NCBI GenBank assembly: GCA_905215855.1 | Contig: CAJMRT010000016.1 | Span: forward strand, 1 to 37,929 | Reading direction: 5' to 3' | Length of the DNA: 37,929 bases | Origin: an uncultured bacterium | Lineage (GTDB): Bacteria; Bacillota; Clostridia; Oscillospirales; Acutalibacteraceae | Shown: positions 7,750-15,848 of the stretch, piece by piece | Layout: the number at the start of each line of letters is the position of its first letter | Position numbering within the stretch: position 1 is the first letter of the stretch | Program-made: the position numbers and the translations under genes | Notes under the pieces: generated by a model | Database searches by the model: none | The model's input: the letters and a program-made list of their open reading frames with translations, nothing else | Told to the model about the DNA's origin: nothing

Positions 7750-9141
7750 TTACTTCAAAGCGTTGACAATTGACTTGAAGTGATTACCTCTTTCTTCAAA
7801 ATTCTTGTAAAGTCCGAAGCTTGCACTTGCGGGTGAAAGCGAAACAATATCTCCCTTTGTTGAACGCTCACGGGCAACAGCTACAGCCTCTTCCATATTT
7901 GTTACATTGACGATTTCAATTTCATCTGCATCATAGTTTGAAGCCTCTTTAACGGCTTTTTCAATTTTCGGGGCAGTATCACCGAGAAGAATAAGGAGTT
8001 TTACTTTATCGTTGATTACGGGGCCGAGCGGCTCATAAGGAATATGCTTATCATATCCGCCTGCAATAATGCAGATTTTCCGGCTGTAAAGCGAAAGTGT
8101 GCCGAGTGCGGTTCTTGTAGGACTTGACGCAATTGAATCGTTGTAATACTTAACACCGTCAACCTCTCTTACAAACTCTGCACGATGAGCAACACCGCCA
8201 AAAGTCTTTGCAACAGCTGCCATTGTTTCTGCATCTACAAGTCCCCATACGGCTGAAATAGCGGCAAGATAATTTTCTACATTATGCATACCGGGAATTT
8301 TGATGTCATGAATGTTCATAATACGGGTAATTTTTCCGTAGTCATTATAGCAGATTGTATCGCCGTCAAGAAAAGCACCGTTTGAAACATTTTCCTTTAC
8401 GGAGAACTTTGCAAGCTGACCTCTTACGCTGTCAGAGAAACCGTTTGTGATTTCATTGTCAAGATTAAGGACAGCCTTTGAAAAAGCGTTCTGATGAAGA
8501 ATGATATTTTTCTTTGAATCAATGTACTCCTGCATATCCTTGTGTATATCAAGATGGTTGGGAGCAAGGTTTGTTACCACGGCAATATCCGGACTCTTTC
8601 TCATAGAGATAAGCTGAAAGCTTGAAAGCTCAACTACTGCACAGTCATCATCATTTACGCTTTCAATTTCAGGAAGAAGCGGCTTGCCGATATTACCTCC
8701 GAGGTGTACATTAAGACCTGCCGCCTTTAAAAATTCCGAAATAATCGTTGTTGTGGTTGTTTTGCCGTCAGAGCCTGTCACAGCAATAATCCTGCACGGG
8801 CAAAGGTCGAAGAAAACTTCCATTTCGGATGTAAGTACAACGCCATTGTTGCGAAGTGCAACAAGCTCATCCTTGTAAAAAGGTGTGCCCGGACTTCTGA
8901 AAACGATGTCGGCGTCAATCTCGGAAAGATAATTTTCACCGAGTAAAAGCTCTGCACCGTACTCTTTAGCCTTGATACCGTTCTGTCCCAAATCTTCAAA
9001 ATTCTTCTTATCGCAAGCAGTAACTTTTGCACCCTTTTCAACAAAAAGTTTTATAAGCGGAAGATTGCTTGTACCGATTCCGATAAAAGTAACTTTTTTC
9101 CCTTTTATACTGTCAAAAAATTTATCTGCCATAGCATTCAT
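7750..9141 (-). CDS. murD: UDP-N-acetylmuramoyl-L-alanine--D-glutamate ligase
   Basis: Mur ligase adding D-glutamate to UDP-MurNAc-L-Ala in peptidoglycan precursor synthesis, 463 residues (normal size). It shows an N-terminal Rossmann UDP-binding domain (KVTFIGIGTSN, 17-27; FRSPGTP, 81-87), the ATP loop GSDGKTTTT (123-131), the NLAPNHLD(I)H segment of the central domain, and a C-terminal ligase domain with GGYDKHIPYEPL. ATG 9141 has AGGGG 9 bases upstream and a consensus promoter at 9205-9233. Unlike many Firmicutes it is not within a dcw cluster; it heads an operon with two peptidases, a GNAT protein and a PLP enzyme, which may link wall synthesis with peptide or amino-acid recycling (inference). 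Confidence 0.95.
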   Translation of the reverse strand: MNAMADKFFDSIKGKKVTFIGIGTSNLPLIKLFVEKGAKVTACDKKNFEDLGQNGIKAKEYGAELLLGENYLSEIDADIVFRSPGTPFYKDELVALRNNGVVLTSEMEVFFDLCPCRIIAVTGSDGKTTTTTIISEFLKAAGLNVHLGGNIGKPLLPEIESVNDDDCAVVELSSFQLISMRKSPDIAVVTNLAPNHLDIHKDMQEYIDSKKNIILHQNAFSKAVLNLDNEITNGFSDSVRGQLAKFSVKENVSNGAFLDGDTICYNDYGKITRIMNIHDIKIPGMHNVENYLAAISAVWGLVDAETMAAVAKTFGGVAHRAEFVREVDGVKYYNDSIASSPTRTALGTLSLYSRKICIIAGGYDKHIPYEPLGPVINDKVKLLILLGDTAPKIEKAVKEASNYDADEIEIVNVTNMEEAVAVARERSTKGDIVSLSPASASFGLYKNFEERGNHFKSIVNALK

Positions 9142-9167
9142 TGTAAAATCCCCTCTGCAATTAGTAT

Positions 9168-9196
9168 TTTATGCCATTTCAGTGACTTTATGCCAT
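9168..9196. promoter_or_regulatory. Tandem direct repeats between murD and the MocR gene (possible operator)
   Basis: The 10-mer TTTATGCCAT occurs twice, at 9168-9177 and 9187-9196, with starts 19 bases apart, and is followed by a related ATACCATAC. The copies lie just downstream of the predicted murD start site. MocR/GabR regulators typically bind direct repeats next to their own gene, so this is a plausible site for the divergent regulator. The regulatory claim is inference. Confidence 0.45.
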
Positions 9197-9204
9197 ACCA
9201 TACA

Positions 9205-9233
9205 ATTATACATTTTAACGGAAATAATTTCAA
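9205..9233 (-). promoter_or_regulatory. Promoter for the murD operon
   Basis: On the minus strand TTGAAA (9233-9228), a 17-base spacer and TATAAT (9210-9205) are nearly perfect. The predicted start near 9198 gives a leader of about 57 bases that contains the two direct repeats. Confidence 0.8.
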
Positions 9234-9249
9234 CCGTAATACACTGATA

Positions 9250-9278
9250 TTGCAATAATATTTTCAAAATGTTAAAAT
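9250..9278 (+). promoter_or_regulatory. Possible promoter for the MocR gene
   Basis: TTGCAA (9250-9255), a 17-base spacer and TAAAAT (9273-9278) sit immediately before the 9294 start. The implied start site is so close that the AGAGGTG ribosome binding site (9282-9288) would be at the very 5' end, so the real promoter may be slightly further upstream. Confidence 0.45.
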
Positions 9279-9293
9279 ATAAGAGGTGATGTT

Positions 9294-10658
9294 ATGCTGT
9301 ACGATTTTATAATTATCAACAAAAACGATAAAACTCCGCTTTACAGGCAGATTTATATGTCTGTCAGAAAGTCAATTGAAACGGGCAGTCTTAAAAAAGG
9401 AACAAAGCTTCCGTCAATAAGGCGATTGAGTGCCGACCTTGATGTTTCAAAAACTACTGTCAACGGTGCATATGAACAGCTTTGCGCCGAGGGATATATT
9501 TCAAACAAGCCCCAGAGCGGCTACTATGTTGAGGCGCAGTTCAGCGATACACCCTCAAAAGCAGATAAAGCGTCATCTGCCGCAAACAAGTCAAAAAAGT
9601 ATTATGAATATGATTTCAGCAGTAAAAGTATTGATGACGGTATAATCAATATAAACGAATGGAAAAAGTATGTAAAAGAAGTTTTAAATCAAAATTATCT
9701 GCTCACCTCATACGGTGAAGAACAGGGTGAAGAAATTTTGAGAAATGCGTTGCAAAAATACAGCTTAGGCACACGAAGCGTAAACACCTCCTACGAAAAT
9801 ATTATAGTCGGTGCAGGTACTCAGACTCTTTTGCACATACTCTGTTCACTTCTCGGTAATAATAAAAAAATCGCACTTGCGGATTACAGCTACATTCAGA
9901 GTGAATATGTGTTCAACAGTCACGGTTATGACATCAAATATTTTCGATGCGATAAATACGGAGCCTGTATTGATTCACTTGAAGGAATCAATCCCGATAT
10001 AATTCTTTTAAATCCTAATTTTACCGTAAACAGCAACATTACAATGCCTGTTACACGCAGACTTGAGATAATTAAATGGGCAAAGGAAAACAATGCTTTG
10101 ATTATTGAGGACGATTACAACGGTGAGCTTAGATACAGCACGCATCCTATGCCGTGCGTGCAGAATTATGATACCGAAAACACGGTTTATCTCGGCTCTT
10201 TCTCAAAGATACTTCTTCCCTCTGTCAGAATCAGTTATATGGTTCTTCCGCAAAAATTAACCGATGAATACAACAAAATCAAAAAATACACCAATCAGAC
10301 AGCGTCAAAAACGGAACAAATTGCCCTTGCAAAGTACATTAACAACGGCAAGCTTGATGTTCATCTGAGAAAAGCAAGAAGAATTTATCTTGAAAAAAGT
10401 AAGCTTATGCTTTCAAGCATAAAAAAATATTTCGGGACCTCCGTTAAAATTGTGTTCAACGAAACCTCTCTTTATGTTTCTCTGTTTTTCAAGGATAAAA
10501 TAATCGGCGAAGCTGTTACAAAAAAAATTGATGACGCATCAATTAAAATTATGCAGTTCAACAAAGCCGAAAATATGATTGTGCTAAGTTTTTCGGGAAT
10601 TAAGGACAAAAAAATTGAAAGCGGAATAAAATTACTTTATGAAACAATTGCAAATTAA
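9294..10658 (+). CDS. MocR-type (GntR-HTH + aminotransferase-fold) transcriptional regulator
   Basis: PLP-binding regulator of the MocR/PdxR/GabR group, 454 residues. An N-terminal GntR winged helix-turn-helix (about 12-78; LPSIRRLSADLDVSKTTV, 39-56) and a Ser/Lys-rich linker (about 84-103) precede an aminotransferase class I-like domain. That domain keeps IEDDYNGELRY (271-281) and the PLP lysine K305 in LGSFSKILLP. These proteins sense PLP or amino compounds and usually control their own promoter and an adjacent gene. The gene is divergent from murD, and the gap carries direct repeats. The regulated operon ends with a PLP enzyme, which fits a PLP-responsive regulator, but the ligand is unknown. 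Confidence 0.9.
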   Translation: MLYDFIIINKNDKTPLYRQIYMSVRKSIETGSLKKGTKLPSIRRLSADLDVSKTTVNGAYEQLCAEGYISNKPQSGYYVEAQFSDTPSKADKASSAANKSKKYYEYDFSSKSIDDGIININEWKKYVKEVLNQNYLLTSYGEEQGEEILRNALQKYSLGTRSVNTSYENIIVGAGTQTLLHILCSLLGNNKKIALADYSYIQSEYVFNSHGYDIKYFRCDKYGACIDSLEGINPDIILLNPNFTVNSNITMPVTRRLEIIKWAKENNALIIEDDYNGELRYSTHPMPCVQNYDTENTVYLGSFSKILLPSVRISYMVLPQKLTDEYNKIKKYTNQTASKTEQIALAKYINNGKLDVHLRKARRIYLEKSKLMLSSIKKYFGTSVKIVFNETSLYVSLFFKDKIIGEAVTKKIDDASIKIMQFNKAENMIVLSFSGIKDKKIESGIKLLYETIAN

Positions 10659-10664
10659 CATAAC

Positions 10665-10692
10665 AAAACGGGACTGAACTCAGCCCCGTTTT
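10665..10692. terminator. Bidirectional terminator between the converging MocR and Cys-rich genes
   Basis: A 12-base stem with one mismatch (10665-10676 with 10681-10692) and loop AACT, with A and T runs on the two outer ends, lies between stops at 10658 (+) and 10703 (-). Confidence 0.85.
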
Positions 10693-10702
10693 ATCTGTGC
10701 AA

Positions 10703-11569
10703 TCAGTTTTCACAACCGCATTTGTAAGAAGATGTATGAGAGGAGTCACAATCACCCTGATGTATTGTGCTCGGCGGAAAGAATGAATCTGTCGGGAAAT
10801 CAATTTTACTGAAAACTTCACATGGGTCATCAGGTGTTGACGGACATTCCTTGCGGGGAACACAAAAATCATAGGACGGAATCATAATCTGAACATCTCT
10901 TTCAAGCCTTGTGATTGTAAAAATACCGATTGTGGCAAGCACTCGCTGCGTTTCAGGCTGTGCAGGCTCTCCGTCAAGATAATCAATAACGCAATTTGGA
11001 AATGTTCTGCAAACAGCAGACGGATTTGCGTTGTTGTAATCCTGAAGCTTTGCGGACAATGCCATTGGGTTTGAAACCTGAACCGTTGCTCTCGGCAGAC
11101 AGCAGGGATATTTGCACGGACAATCCGAATCCGATGTATCGCAAACAACATCTTCGTCGCTGGAGAATGACTTTACGCAGCCCTCTCCGCCGTAAAGCAC
11201 AACCCTTTTGCCGTACATTGCAATACCTGTAACGGTTTCGGGAATTGCACCTGCGGCTGTGTAGGCTTCTACGGTGACAGCGAAATAGTACATTATATCA
11301 ACCGAATAAAAGCCACGGTGGAACGCAACAGGCTCAACCTCAACGGTAGATGTAATTATGCGCACATTACTTATCTTTACGGAACAAGCCCCATCAATAA
11401 TTTTTTGGTTTGCTTCGGTAAACATAACAGGCAGATTTGAAAGACAGTCTTTTGCTCCGCAGCTGTCATAAATTCGTGAAACATTGATGCAAACAGGTTC
11501 GCAGCCGTTGGTTTGCCCATTACCTTCGGCACATACATTTTCCGAGGAACAGAAAGGTACATCTGACAT
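10703..11569 (-). CDS. Cysteine-rich protein of unknown function
   Basis: I do not recognise a named family with certainty. The protein has 288 residues, 21 of them Cys, mostly at the two ends and in a central cluster (DSDCPCKYPCC). No signal peptide or membrane segment is visible. The part from RIYDSCGAKDCLSNLP to about residue 135 contains beta-rich stretches (GFYSVDIMYYFAVTVEAY, ETVTGIAMYGKRVVLYG) like a repeated sheet domain; the C-terminus is Ser/Asp/Cys rich. From memory, similar proteins are common and uncharacterised in Clostridia, and a spore-coat or surface-layer role has been my impression, unproven. The ATG has GGAGG 8 bases upstream, but that site is within a long inverted repeat (11576-11635). 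It is downstream of a serine hydrolase lipoprotein gene. Confidence 0.75.
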   Translation of the reverse strand: MSDVPFCSSENVCAEGNGQTNGCEPVCINVSRIYDSCGAKDCLSNLPVMFTEANQKIIDGACSVKISNVRIITSTVEVEPVAFHRGFYSVDIMYYFAVTVEAYTAAGAIPETVTGIAMYGKRVVLYGGEGCVKSFSSDEDVVCDTSDSDCPCKYPCCLPRATVQVSNPMALSAKLQDYNNANPSAVCRTFPNCVIDYLDGEPAQPETQRVLATIGIFTITRLERDVQIMIPSYDFCVPRKECPSTPDDPCEVFSKIDFPTDSFFPPSTIHQGDCDSSHTSSYKCGCEN

Positions 11570-11575
11570 AAAAAT

Positions 11576-11635
11576 AACCTCCGTAAAAGTATTGACAGTT
11601 CAATAAATGCACTGTAACAATACATTTTATGGAGG
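11576..11635 (-). promoter_or_regulatory. Leader hairpin that would occlude the ribosome binding site of the Cys-rich gene
   Basis: In the minus-strand transcript CCTCC (from 11635-11631) pairs with GGAGG (11582-11578). The stem continues, after one mismatch, with TAAAA/TTTTA, then GTATTG/CAATAC across a one-base bulge, then ACAGT/ACTGT across a two-base bulge, closing an 11-base loop. GGAGG is the Shine-Dalgarno of the gene starting at 11569. The element could also terminate the upstream gene, since T-rich sequence follows. Confidence 0.6.
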
Positions 11636-11665
11636 TTTTTGTTTTTGGTGATTAACAGCCGAAAT

Positions 11666-12877
11666 TTATCCGTAAAACGGAGCAAGCGTTTTCTGAATGT
11701 TATTAAACAGAGCAATCGGACTGCTGTTTGAATAGTTTGAAAGTGCTATATAAATTTGATTTTCGTCTTTGGTAAAAACAAGAGCGGCATTATATTTGTC
11801 GATTTTTCCTGTGTGAGAAACCGCATTACTTTCTTCTGATACAACAAAACCGTAACCGTAGTTACCCTTGTACGGCGTTGTCATTTCTTTAAAAGATTTT
11901 TCCGAAATGAGCTTGTTTGTACAAAGAGCGTCAACCCATTTGAGTAAGTCGGGAACATTTGAAATTAAACTTGTTGCGGAATATCCTACACCGGGATATA
12001 AAGTCCACGCGTTATCGTATATATCCTGATATCCGACTGCAAGTTTATCTGTGCTCTCAAAGCCTGTGTTCATCATTCCCGACGGTTTGAGAATTTTCTC
12101 TTCAACATATTTTTCGTATGAAGTCTTGCTGACCTGTTCAATAATATCACCGAGAAGAAAATATGCGCTGTTTGAATACATATATTTTTCATCAGGTTCA
12201 AAATTGAGTTTCTGATTAAAAATCCAGTCCATTACAGCCTTTTTATTTTCTTTTGCAGAATTTTTGGCTGAAACCTTAAATTCAATCTGTGATTCCGTAT
12301 ATGCCTCTGTGTCAGTATCGCCGTCTTTGTTGATATAGTCCTTGATACCTGAGGTCATTGTCAAAAGATTTTTTACTGTGATTTTTTTGCCGTATTTATA
12401 TGACGGAAAATATTTGTCGATTGTATCATCAAGCGAAAGCTTTCCGTCCTCAACAAGCTGCATAACCGCAACTGCGGTAAACTGCTTTGTGAGCGAAGCA
12501 ATTCTAAAGCATGTGTCCGTAGAATTTTTTGTGTGCCTGTCCTTATCGGAAAATCCGTTAGTGCCGATATATTCAAGGGCATTTCCGATTTTCACATAAA
12601 CCGTTCCGCGATACTTGTTGCTTGTAATTATATCATCAAGGGTGTTGCTGATATCAGCAGCTTTTCTTTTAAGTTCGGAATAATTCCATGTTGGTTCTTG
12701 CTTCTGTTCATCGGAAGTTGCCGCCTTTGTCACAGGCTGTGAAGCAGCAACGGCGGTTGTTTTCTCGGTAGCTGATACAGAAGACTGCGTGTCTTTTACG
12801 CAGCCTGTAAAGCACACAGAAAAAGCTGTCAACACAGAAATTGCAAAACACAGAATTTTTTTTGATGATATAAGCAC
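11666..12877 (-). CDS. Serine hydrolase lipoprotein, class C beta-lactamase/PBP-like
   Basis: Predicted exported lipoprotein of 403 residues. A signal sequence with lipobox FTG-C26 is followed by a Ser/Thr/Lys/Gln linker to about residue 60 and a beta-lactamase (Pfam PF00144-type) domain. The active-site triad motifs are S128-L-T-K131, Y234-S-N236 and H355-T-G357, all intact. Family members act as D-Ala-D-Ala carboxypeptidases, esterases or peptidases; few are true beta-lactamases. GTG 12877 is chosen because GAGGTGA lies about 5 bases before it; the longer frame from 12886 has no site. It is 11 bases after pcrA and probably co-transcribed. Confidence 0.88.
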   Translation of the reverse strand: MLISSKKILCFAISVLTAFSVCFTGCVKDTQSSVSATEKTTAVAASQPVTKAATSDEQKQEPTWNYSELKRKAADISNTLDDIITSNKYRGTVYVKIGNALEYIGTNGFSDKDRHTKNSTDTCFRIASLTKQFTAVAVMQLVEDGKLSLDDTIDKYFPSYKYGKKITVKNLLTMTSGIKDYINKDGDTDTEAYTESQIEFKVSAKNSAKENKKAVMDWIFNQKLNFEPDEKYMYSNSAYFLLGDIIEQVSKTSYEKYVEEKILKPSGMMNTGFESTDKLAVGYQDIYDNAWTLYPGVGYSATSLISNVPDLLKWVDALCTNKLISEKSFKEMTTPYKGNYGYGFVVSEESNAVSHTGKIDKYNAALVFTKDENQIYIALSNYSNSSPIALFNNIQKTLAPFYG

Positions 12878-12887
12878 TTTAATCACC

Positions 12888-15137
12888 TCAGATTTTTTTC
12901 ATATTACTGCAATAGTTTGCCATAAGAGTTTTTGTGCCGGCTTTGTCAAAGGCAATTTCAAGCATTGTATCATTGCCCATTTTCTCGGTTTTCATTACCA
13001 TACCCTTGCCGAATACTTTGTGCTGAACACAATCTCCGACATTGAACACTGCACCGCTCTTAACGGGAGGCTTTGTAAATCCGAACGATTTATTCGGTGA
13101 ATACGAGCTACCCGAAGATTTGCCGACGGAAACTTTTTCACCTGTTCCCGATGCAAAGCCGGAAGATGCCTGTGTGAACATCTGCTTTCTTCCGCCGCTG
13201 TATTCAAGAAGATTATCGGGAATCTCGTTTAAGAATCTTGAACCCTTGTTGTAGCTTGTTGAACCGAAGAGCATTCTCGAATTTGTTTTTGTGAAATAGA
13301 GAATTTCCTTTGCTCTTGTAATTCCGACATAAGCAAGTCGCCTTTCCTCGTTGAGTTCATCGGGATTCATCATCGTCGCAACAGACGGGAACATTCCTTC
13401 TTCCATACCTGCAATGAATACAACAGGAAATTCAAGTCCCTTTGCCGAATGTAATGTCATCATTACGCAGGTATCTGCGTCTGCGTCGTAGTTATCAATA
13501 TCGGTCTGGAGAGAAATTTCTTCAAGAAATGCAGAGAGGTCTGCCTCATCGCCGTAGTCCTCTTCAAACTTCACGATATTTGAAGAAAGCTCTTCGATAT
13601 TTTCAATACGAACCTCGGGGTTGTCCTTTTCGGTTTTAAGATACTGTTCGTATGATGTATGTTCAATCACAAGATTGTATAATTCCGCAAGAGAATAATC
13701 GCCGCTCTCCTCAGCTTCAATAAGTCCGTCAATAAGTGCAACAAAGCCCTTGAGCTTTGCAGAGGCACGGGAAAGCTGCGGATAGTTTTCCGCCTCCTTG
13801 ATTACATCGTAAATGCTTTCGCCGAGTCCTGCGGCAATGTCTGCGGCATGGGAAACGGTTGTCGCACCTATTCCCCTCTTCGGAACATTGATAATTCTTG
13901 AAAGTCTGACATCATCATGAGGATTATTTATAACCTGAAGATAAGCAACCATATCACGGATTTCTTCACGGTCATAGAATCTGTGACCGCCGATTACACG
14001 GTGCGGTACACCGCTTCGTGACAAAGCCTGCTCAATTGCGTTTGACTGAGCATTCATTCTGTAAAGAATTGCATAGTCGGAATATTTTCTTCCGTCGGCT
14101 ACACCGTCAAGAATAGTCTGAGCAATAAAATTCGCCTCGTCACGCTCATTTTCGGCTGTATGCACCTTAATTTTCTCACCCTGACCGTTTTCGGTCCACA
14201 AGGTTTTACCCTTACGCATTGTGTTATTTGAGATAACCTCGTTAGCGGCATTGAGGATATTCTGTGTACTTCTGTAATTCTGTTCAAGGCGAATCATCTT
14301 TGCGTTCTTAAATGTATTTTCAAAAGAAAGAATATTTTCTATTGTAGCGCCGCGGAATTTGTAGATACTTTGGTCATCATCACCTACAACGCAGATGTTG
14401 CCGTATTTGCTTGCAAGCAGGCTTACAAACTTATACTGCACCTTGTTTGTGTCCTGATACTCATCGACCATAATGTACTTAAACTGATTTCTGTAATAAT
14501 CAAGAATATCGGGTGCTGTTTCAAAAAGCTTTACGGTATTGCAAAGCATATCGTCAAAATCCATTGCGTCGGCTGTTTTAAGCTTTGTCTGATAGATTTC
14601 ATAAACCTTTGCAATCTGTGCCTTACGGCTGTCAAATTCAGCCTCTTTACGCATTTCTTCAGGGGTGAGCATTTTATCCTTAGCCTTTGAAATTTCGGAG
14701 AGGATTGATTTTACAGGCAAGGTTTTCTCGGCGATATTAAGCTGTTTCAGGATATCCTTAACAAGCTTTTTCTGATCGTCTGTTCCGTAAACGGTGAAAT
14801 GACTTGTATAACCGATTCTGTCACCGTATCTGCGCAGGATTCTTGCACAGGTTGAATGGAAGGTAGCCGCCCAGATATCGGCACCGCCCTCGGGAACTGC
14901 CGCACAGATTCGTTCTTTAAGCTCTCCTGCCGCTTTATTGGTAAAGGTAATGGCAAGTATCTGCCACGGCTTGCAAAGCTCACACTGTAAAATATAGGCT
15001 ATTCTGTTGACAAGGACTGTGGTCTTGCCCGAGCCGGCTCCCGCAAGAATGAGCAACGGACCTTCCGTGCAGAAAACTGCCTGTTTCTGCATATCGTTCA
15101 TATGTGAAAAGTTTTTCTGAATTTCAGTCTGTAACAT
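12888..15137 (-). CDS. pcrA: ATP-dependent DNA helicase PcrA/UvrD
   Basis: Superfamily 1A 3'-5' helicase, 749 residues, for nucleotide-excision repair and replication-fork maintenance. Motifs in order: Q motif near NDMQKQA, Walker A GAGSGKTT (33-40), Ia (AITFTNKAA), Walker B VDEYQDTN, III (VGDDDQSIYKFRGA), IV (LEQNYRS), V (TLHSAKGLEFPVVF) and VI (RRLAYVGITRAK). The C-terminus has the small PcrA-type Tudor-like domain (VGDCVQHKVFGKGMV), which contacts RNA polymerase in B. subtilis PcrA. The start at ATG 15137 has AGGA 6 bases upstream. It is not next to ligA, its usual partner in Firmicutes. Confidence 0.95.
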   Translation of the reverse strand: MLQTEIQKNFSHMNDMQKQAVFCTEGPLLILAGAGSGKTTVLVNRIAYILQCELCKPWQILAITFTNKAAGELKERICAAVPEGGADIWAATFHSTCARILRRYGDRIGYTSHFTVYGTDDQKKLVKDILKQLNIAEKTLPVKSILSEISKAKDKMLTPEEMRKEAEFDSRKAQIAKVYEIYQTKLKTADAMDFDDMLCNTVKLFETAPDILDYYRNQFKYIMVDEYQDTNKVQYKFVSLLASKYGNICVVGDDDQSIYKFRGATIENILSFENTFKNAKMIRLEQNYRSTQNILNAANEVISNNTMRKGKTLWTENGQGEKIKVHTAENERDEANFIAQTILDGVADGRKYSDYAILYRMNAQSNAIEQALSRSGVPHRVIGGHRFYDREEIRDMVAYLQVINNPHDDVRLSRIINVPKRGIGATTVSHAADIAAGLGESIYDVIKEAENYPQLSRASAKLKGFVALIDGLIEAEESGDYSLAELYNLVIEHTSYEQYLKTEKDNPEVRIENIEELSSNIVKFEEDYGDEADLSAFLEEISLQTDIDNYDADADTCVMMTLHSAKGLEFPVVFIAGMEEGMFPSVATMMNPDELNEERRLAYVGITRAKEILYFTKTNSRMLFGSTSYNKGSRFLNEIPDNLLEYSGGRKQMFTQASSGFASGTGEKVSVGKSSGSSYSPNKSFGFTKPPVKSGAVFNVGDCVQHKVFGKGMVMKTEKMGNDTMLEIAFDKAGTKTLMANYCSNMKKI

Positions 15138-15172
15138 TATTATCCTGCCTTAAATTATTCTGCAAAAGAAAT

Positions 15173-15191
15173 GGGCGAACGATGTTCGCCC
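15173..15191 (-). terminator. Terminator of the DUF4358 lipoprotein gene
   Basis: An 8-bp stem (GGGCGAAC, 15173-15180, with GTTCGCCC, 15184-15191) and a 3-base loop are followed on the minus strand by ATTTCTTTT. It lies between the lipoprotein stop (15210) and the pcrA start. Confidence 0.65.
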
Positions 15192-15209
15192 TATGTTTGT
15201 TTAAATCAA

Positions 15210-15674
15210 TTATTTTATGCTGTCATTGAACACTGTAAGCATATCGGATGCCTTTTCACCGATAATCATTGTTACAAAGTTGCCGTCTTTTGTAACCTTA
15301 CAATTTTTAACCATCTGAAGTTCCTCGGCAGAATAAGATGCGTTCTGCTGGAAAATTGAATTGTAACGGTTTGTAAGAGCAGTTTCAACTCTTGAAGCGG
15401 CATCCGAATCAGTTGCCTCAACAAGAACTACCTCTGTGTTTTTGCTGTCTGTATCAGACTTGCCGACCTCAGCGGCAAACTGCTTGATGTCATCAGCATT
15501 TATGTTATAGTACTTGTACATATCTTCTTTTGTTTCATATTTGGTAGCATCTACACTGTACTCGGCGTTCATTTTATCCATAACATTGCCGAGATTAACT
15601 TCCTTTGCACCGCAACCGGCAAAGATTGAAAGACAAAGGATAAGAACAGCCGCAAATGAGATTACTTTTTTCAT
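15210..15674 (-). CDS. DUF4358 domain-containing lipoprotein
   Basis: Small exported lipoprotein of 154 residues. The signal peptide ends in lipobox FAG-C20. The rest matches the DUF4358 pattern: a strand with an acidic Asp/Glu helix, a central segment rich in E/D and S/T (VVLVEATDSDAASRVETAL) and a C-terminal NFVTMIIGEKASDMLTVF. No enzymatic motif is visible, and the family has no assigned function; it is common in gut Firmicutes. GGAGG lies 8 bases before ATG 15674, and terminators flank it on both sides, so it is monocistronic. Confidence 0.82.
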   Translation of the reverse strand: MKKVISFAAVLILCLSIFAGCGAKEVNLGNVMDKMNAEYSVDATKYETKEDMYKYYNINADDIKQFAAEVGKSDTDSKNTEVVLVEATDSDAASRVETALTNRYNSIFQQNASYSAEELQMVKNCKVTKDGNFVTMIIGEKASDMLTVFNDSIK

Positions 15675-15707
15675 AAACTTACCTCCAAAAATATTAAAAA
15701 AAGAAAT

Positions 15708-15735
15708 AGCACCGAACTCCTAAGAGCTCGGTGCT
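15708..15735 (-). terminator. Terminator of the tRNA pair
   Basis: An 8-bp stem (AGCACCGA with TCGGTGCT) and an inner CTC/GAG closing a small loop are followed on the minus strand by a T-rich run. It begins 5 bases after the tRNA-Pro CCA end. Confidence 0.8.
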
Positions 15736-15739
15736 GAGA

Positions 15740-15816
15740 TGGTCGAGGTGACAAGATTCGAACTTGCGACCCCATCGTCCCGAACGATGTGCGCTACCAA
15801 ACTGCGCTACACCTCG
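15740..15816 (-). tRNA. tRNA-Pro(CGG)
   Basis: A full cloverleaf on the minus strand: acceptor CGAGGTG/CACCTCG, D arm GCGCAGTTTGGTAGCGC, anticodon stem CATCG/CGATG with loop TTCGGGA (anticodon CGG), T arm GCAAG-TTCGAAT-CTTGT (one G-T pair), discriminator A and an encoded CCA. Length is 77 including CCA. It lies 32 bases downstream of tRNA-Gln on the same strand. Confidence 0.95.
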
Positions 15817-15819
15817 TAA

Positions 15820-15847
15820 TAAAAAAGCCCCGAAAATTTTCGGGGCT
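15820..15847 (-). terminator. Terminator-like hairpin between tRNA-Gln and tRNA-Pro
   Basis: The perfect palindrome AGCCCCGAAAATTTTCGGGG+CT (15826-15847) is followed by T6 on the minus strand. It starts one base after the tRNA-Gln CCA and ends only a few bases before tRNA-Pro, leaving no room for a separate promoter. Confidence 0.75.
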
Positions 15848-15848
15848 G

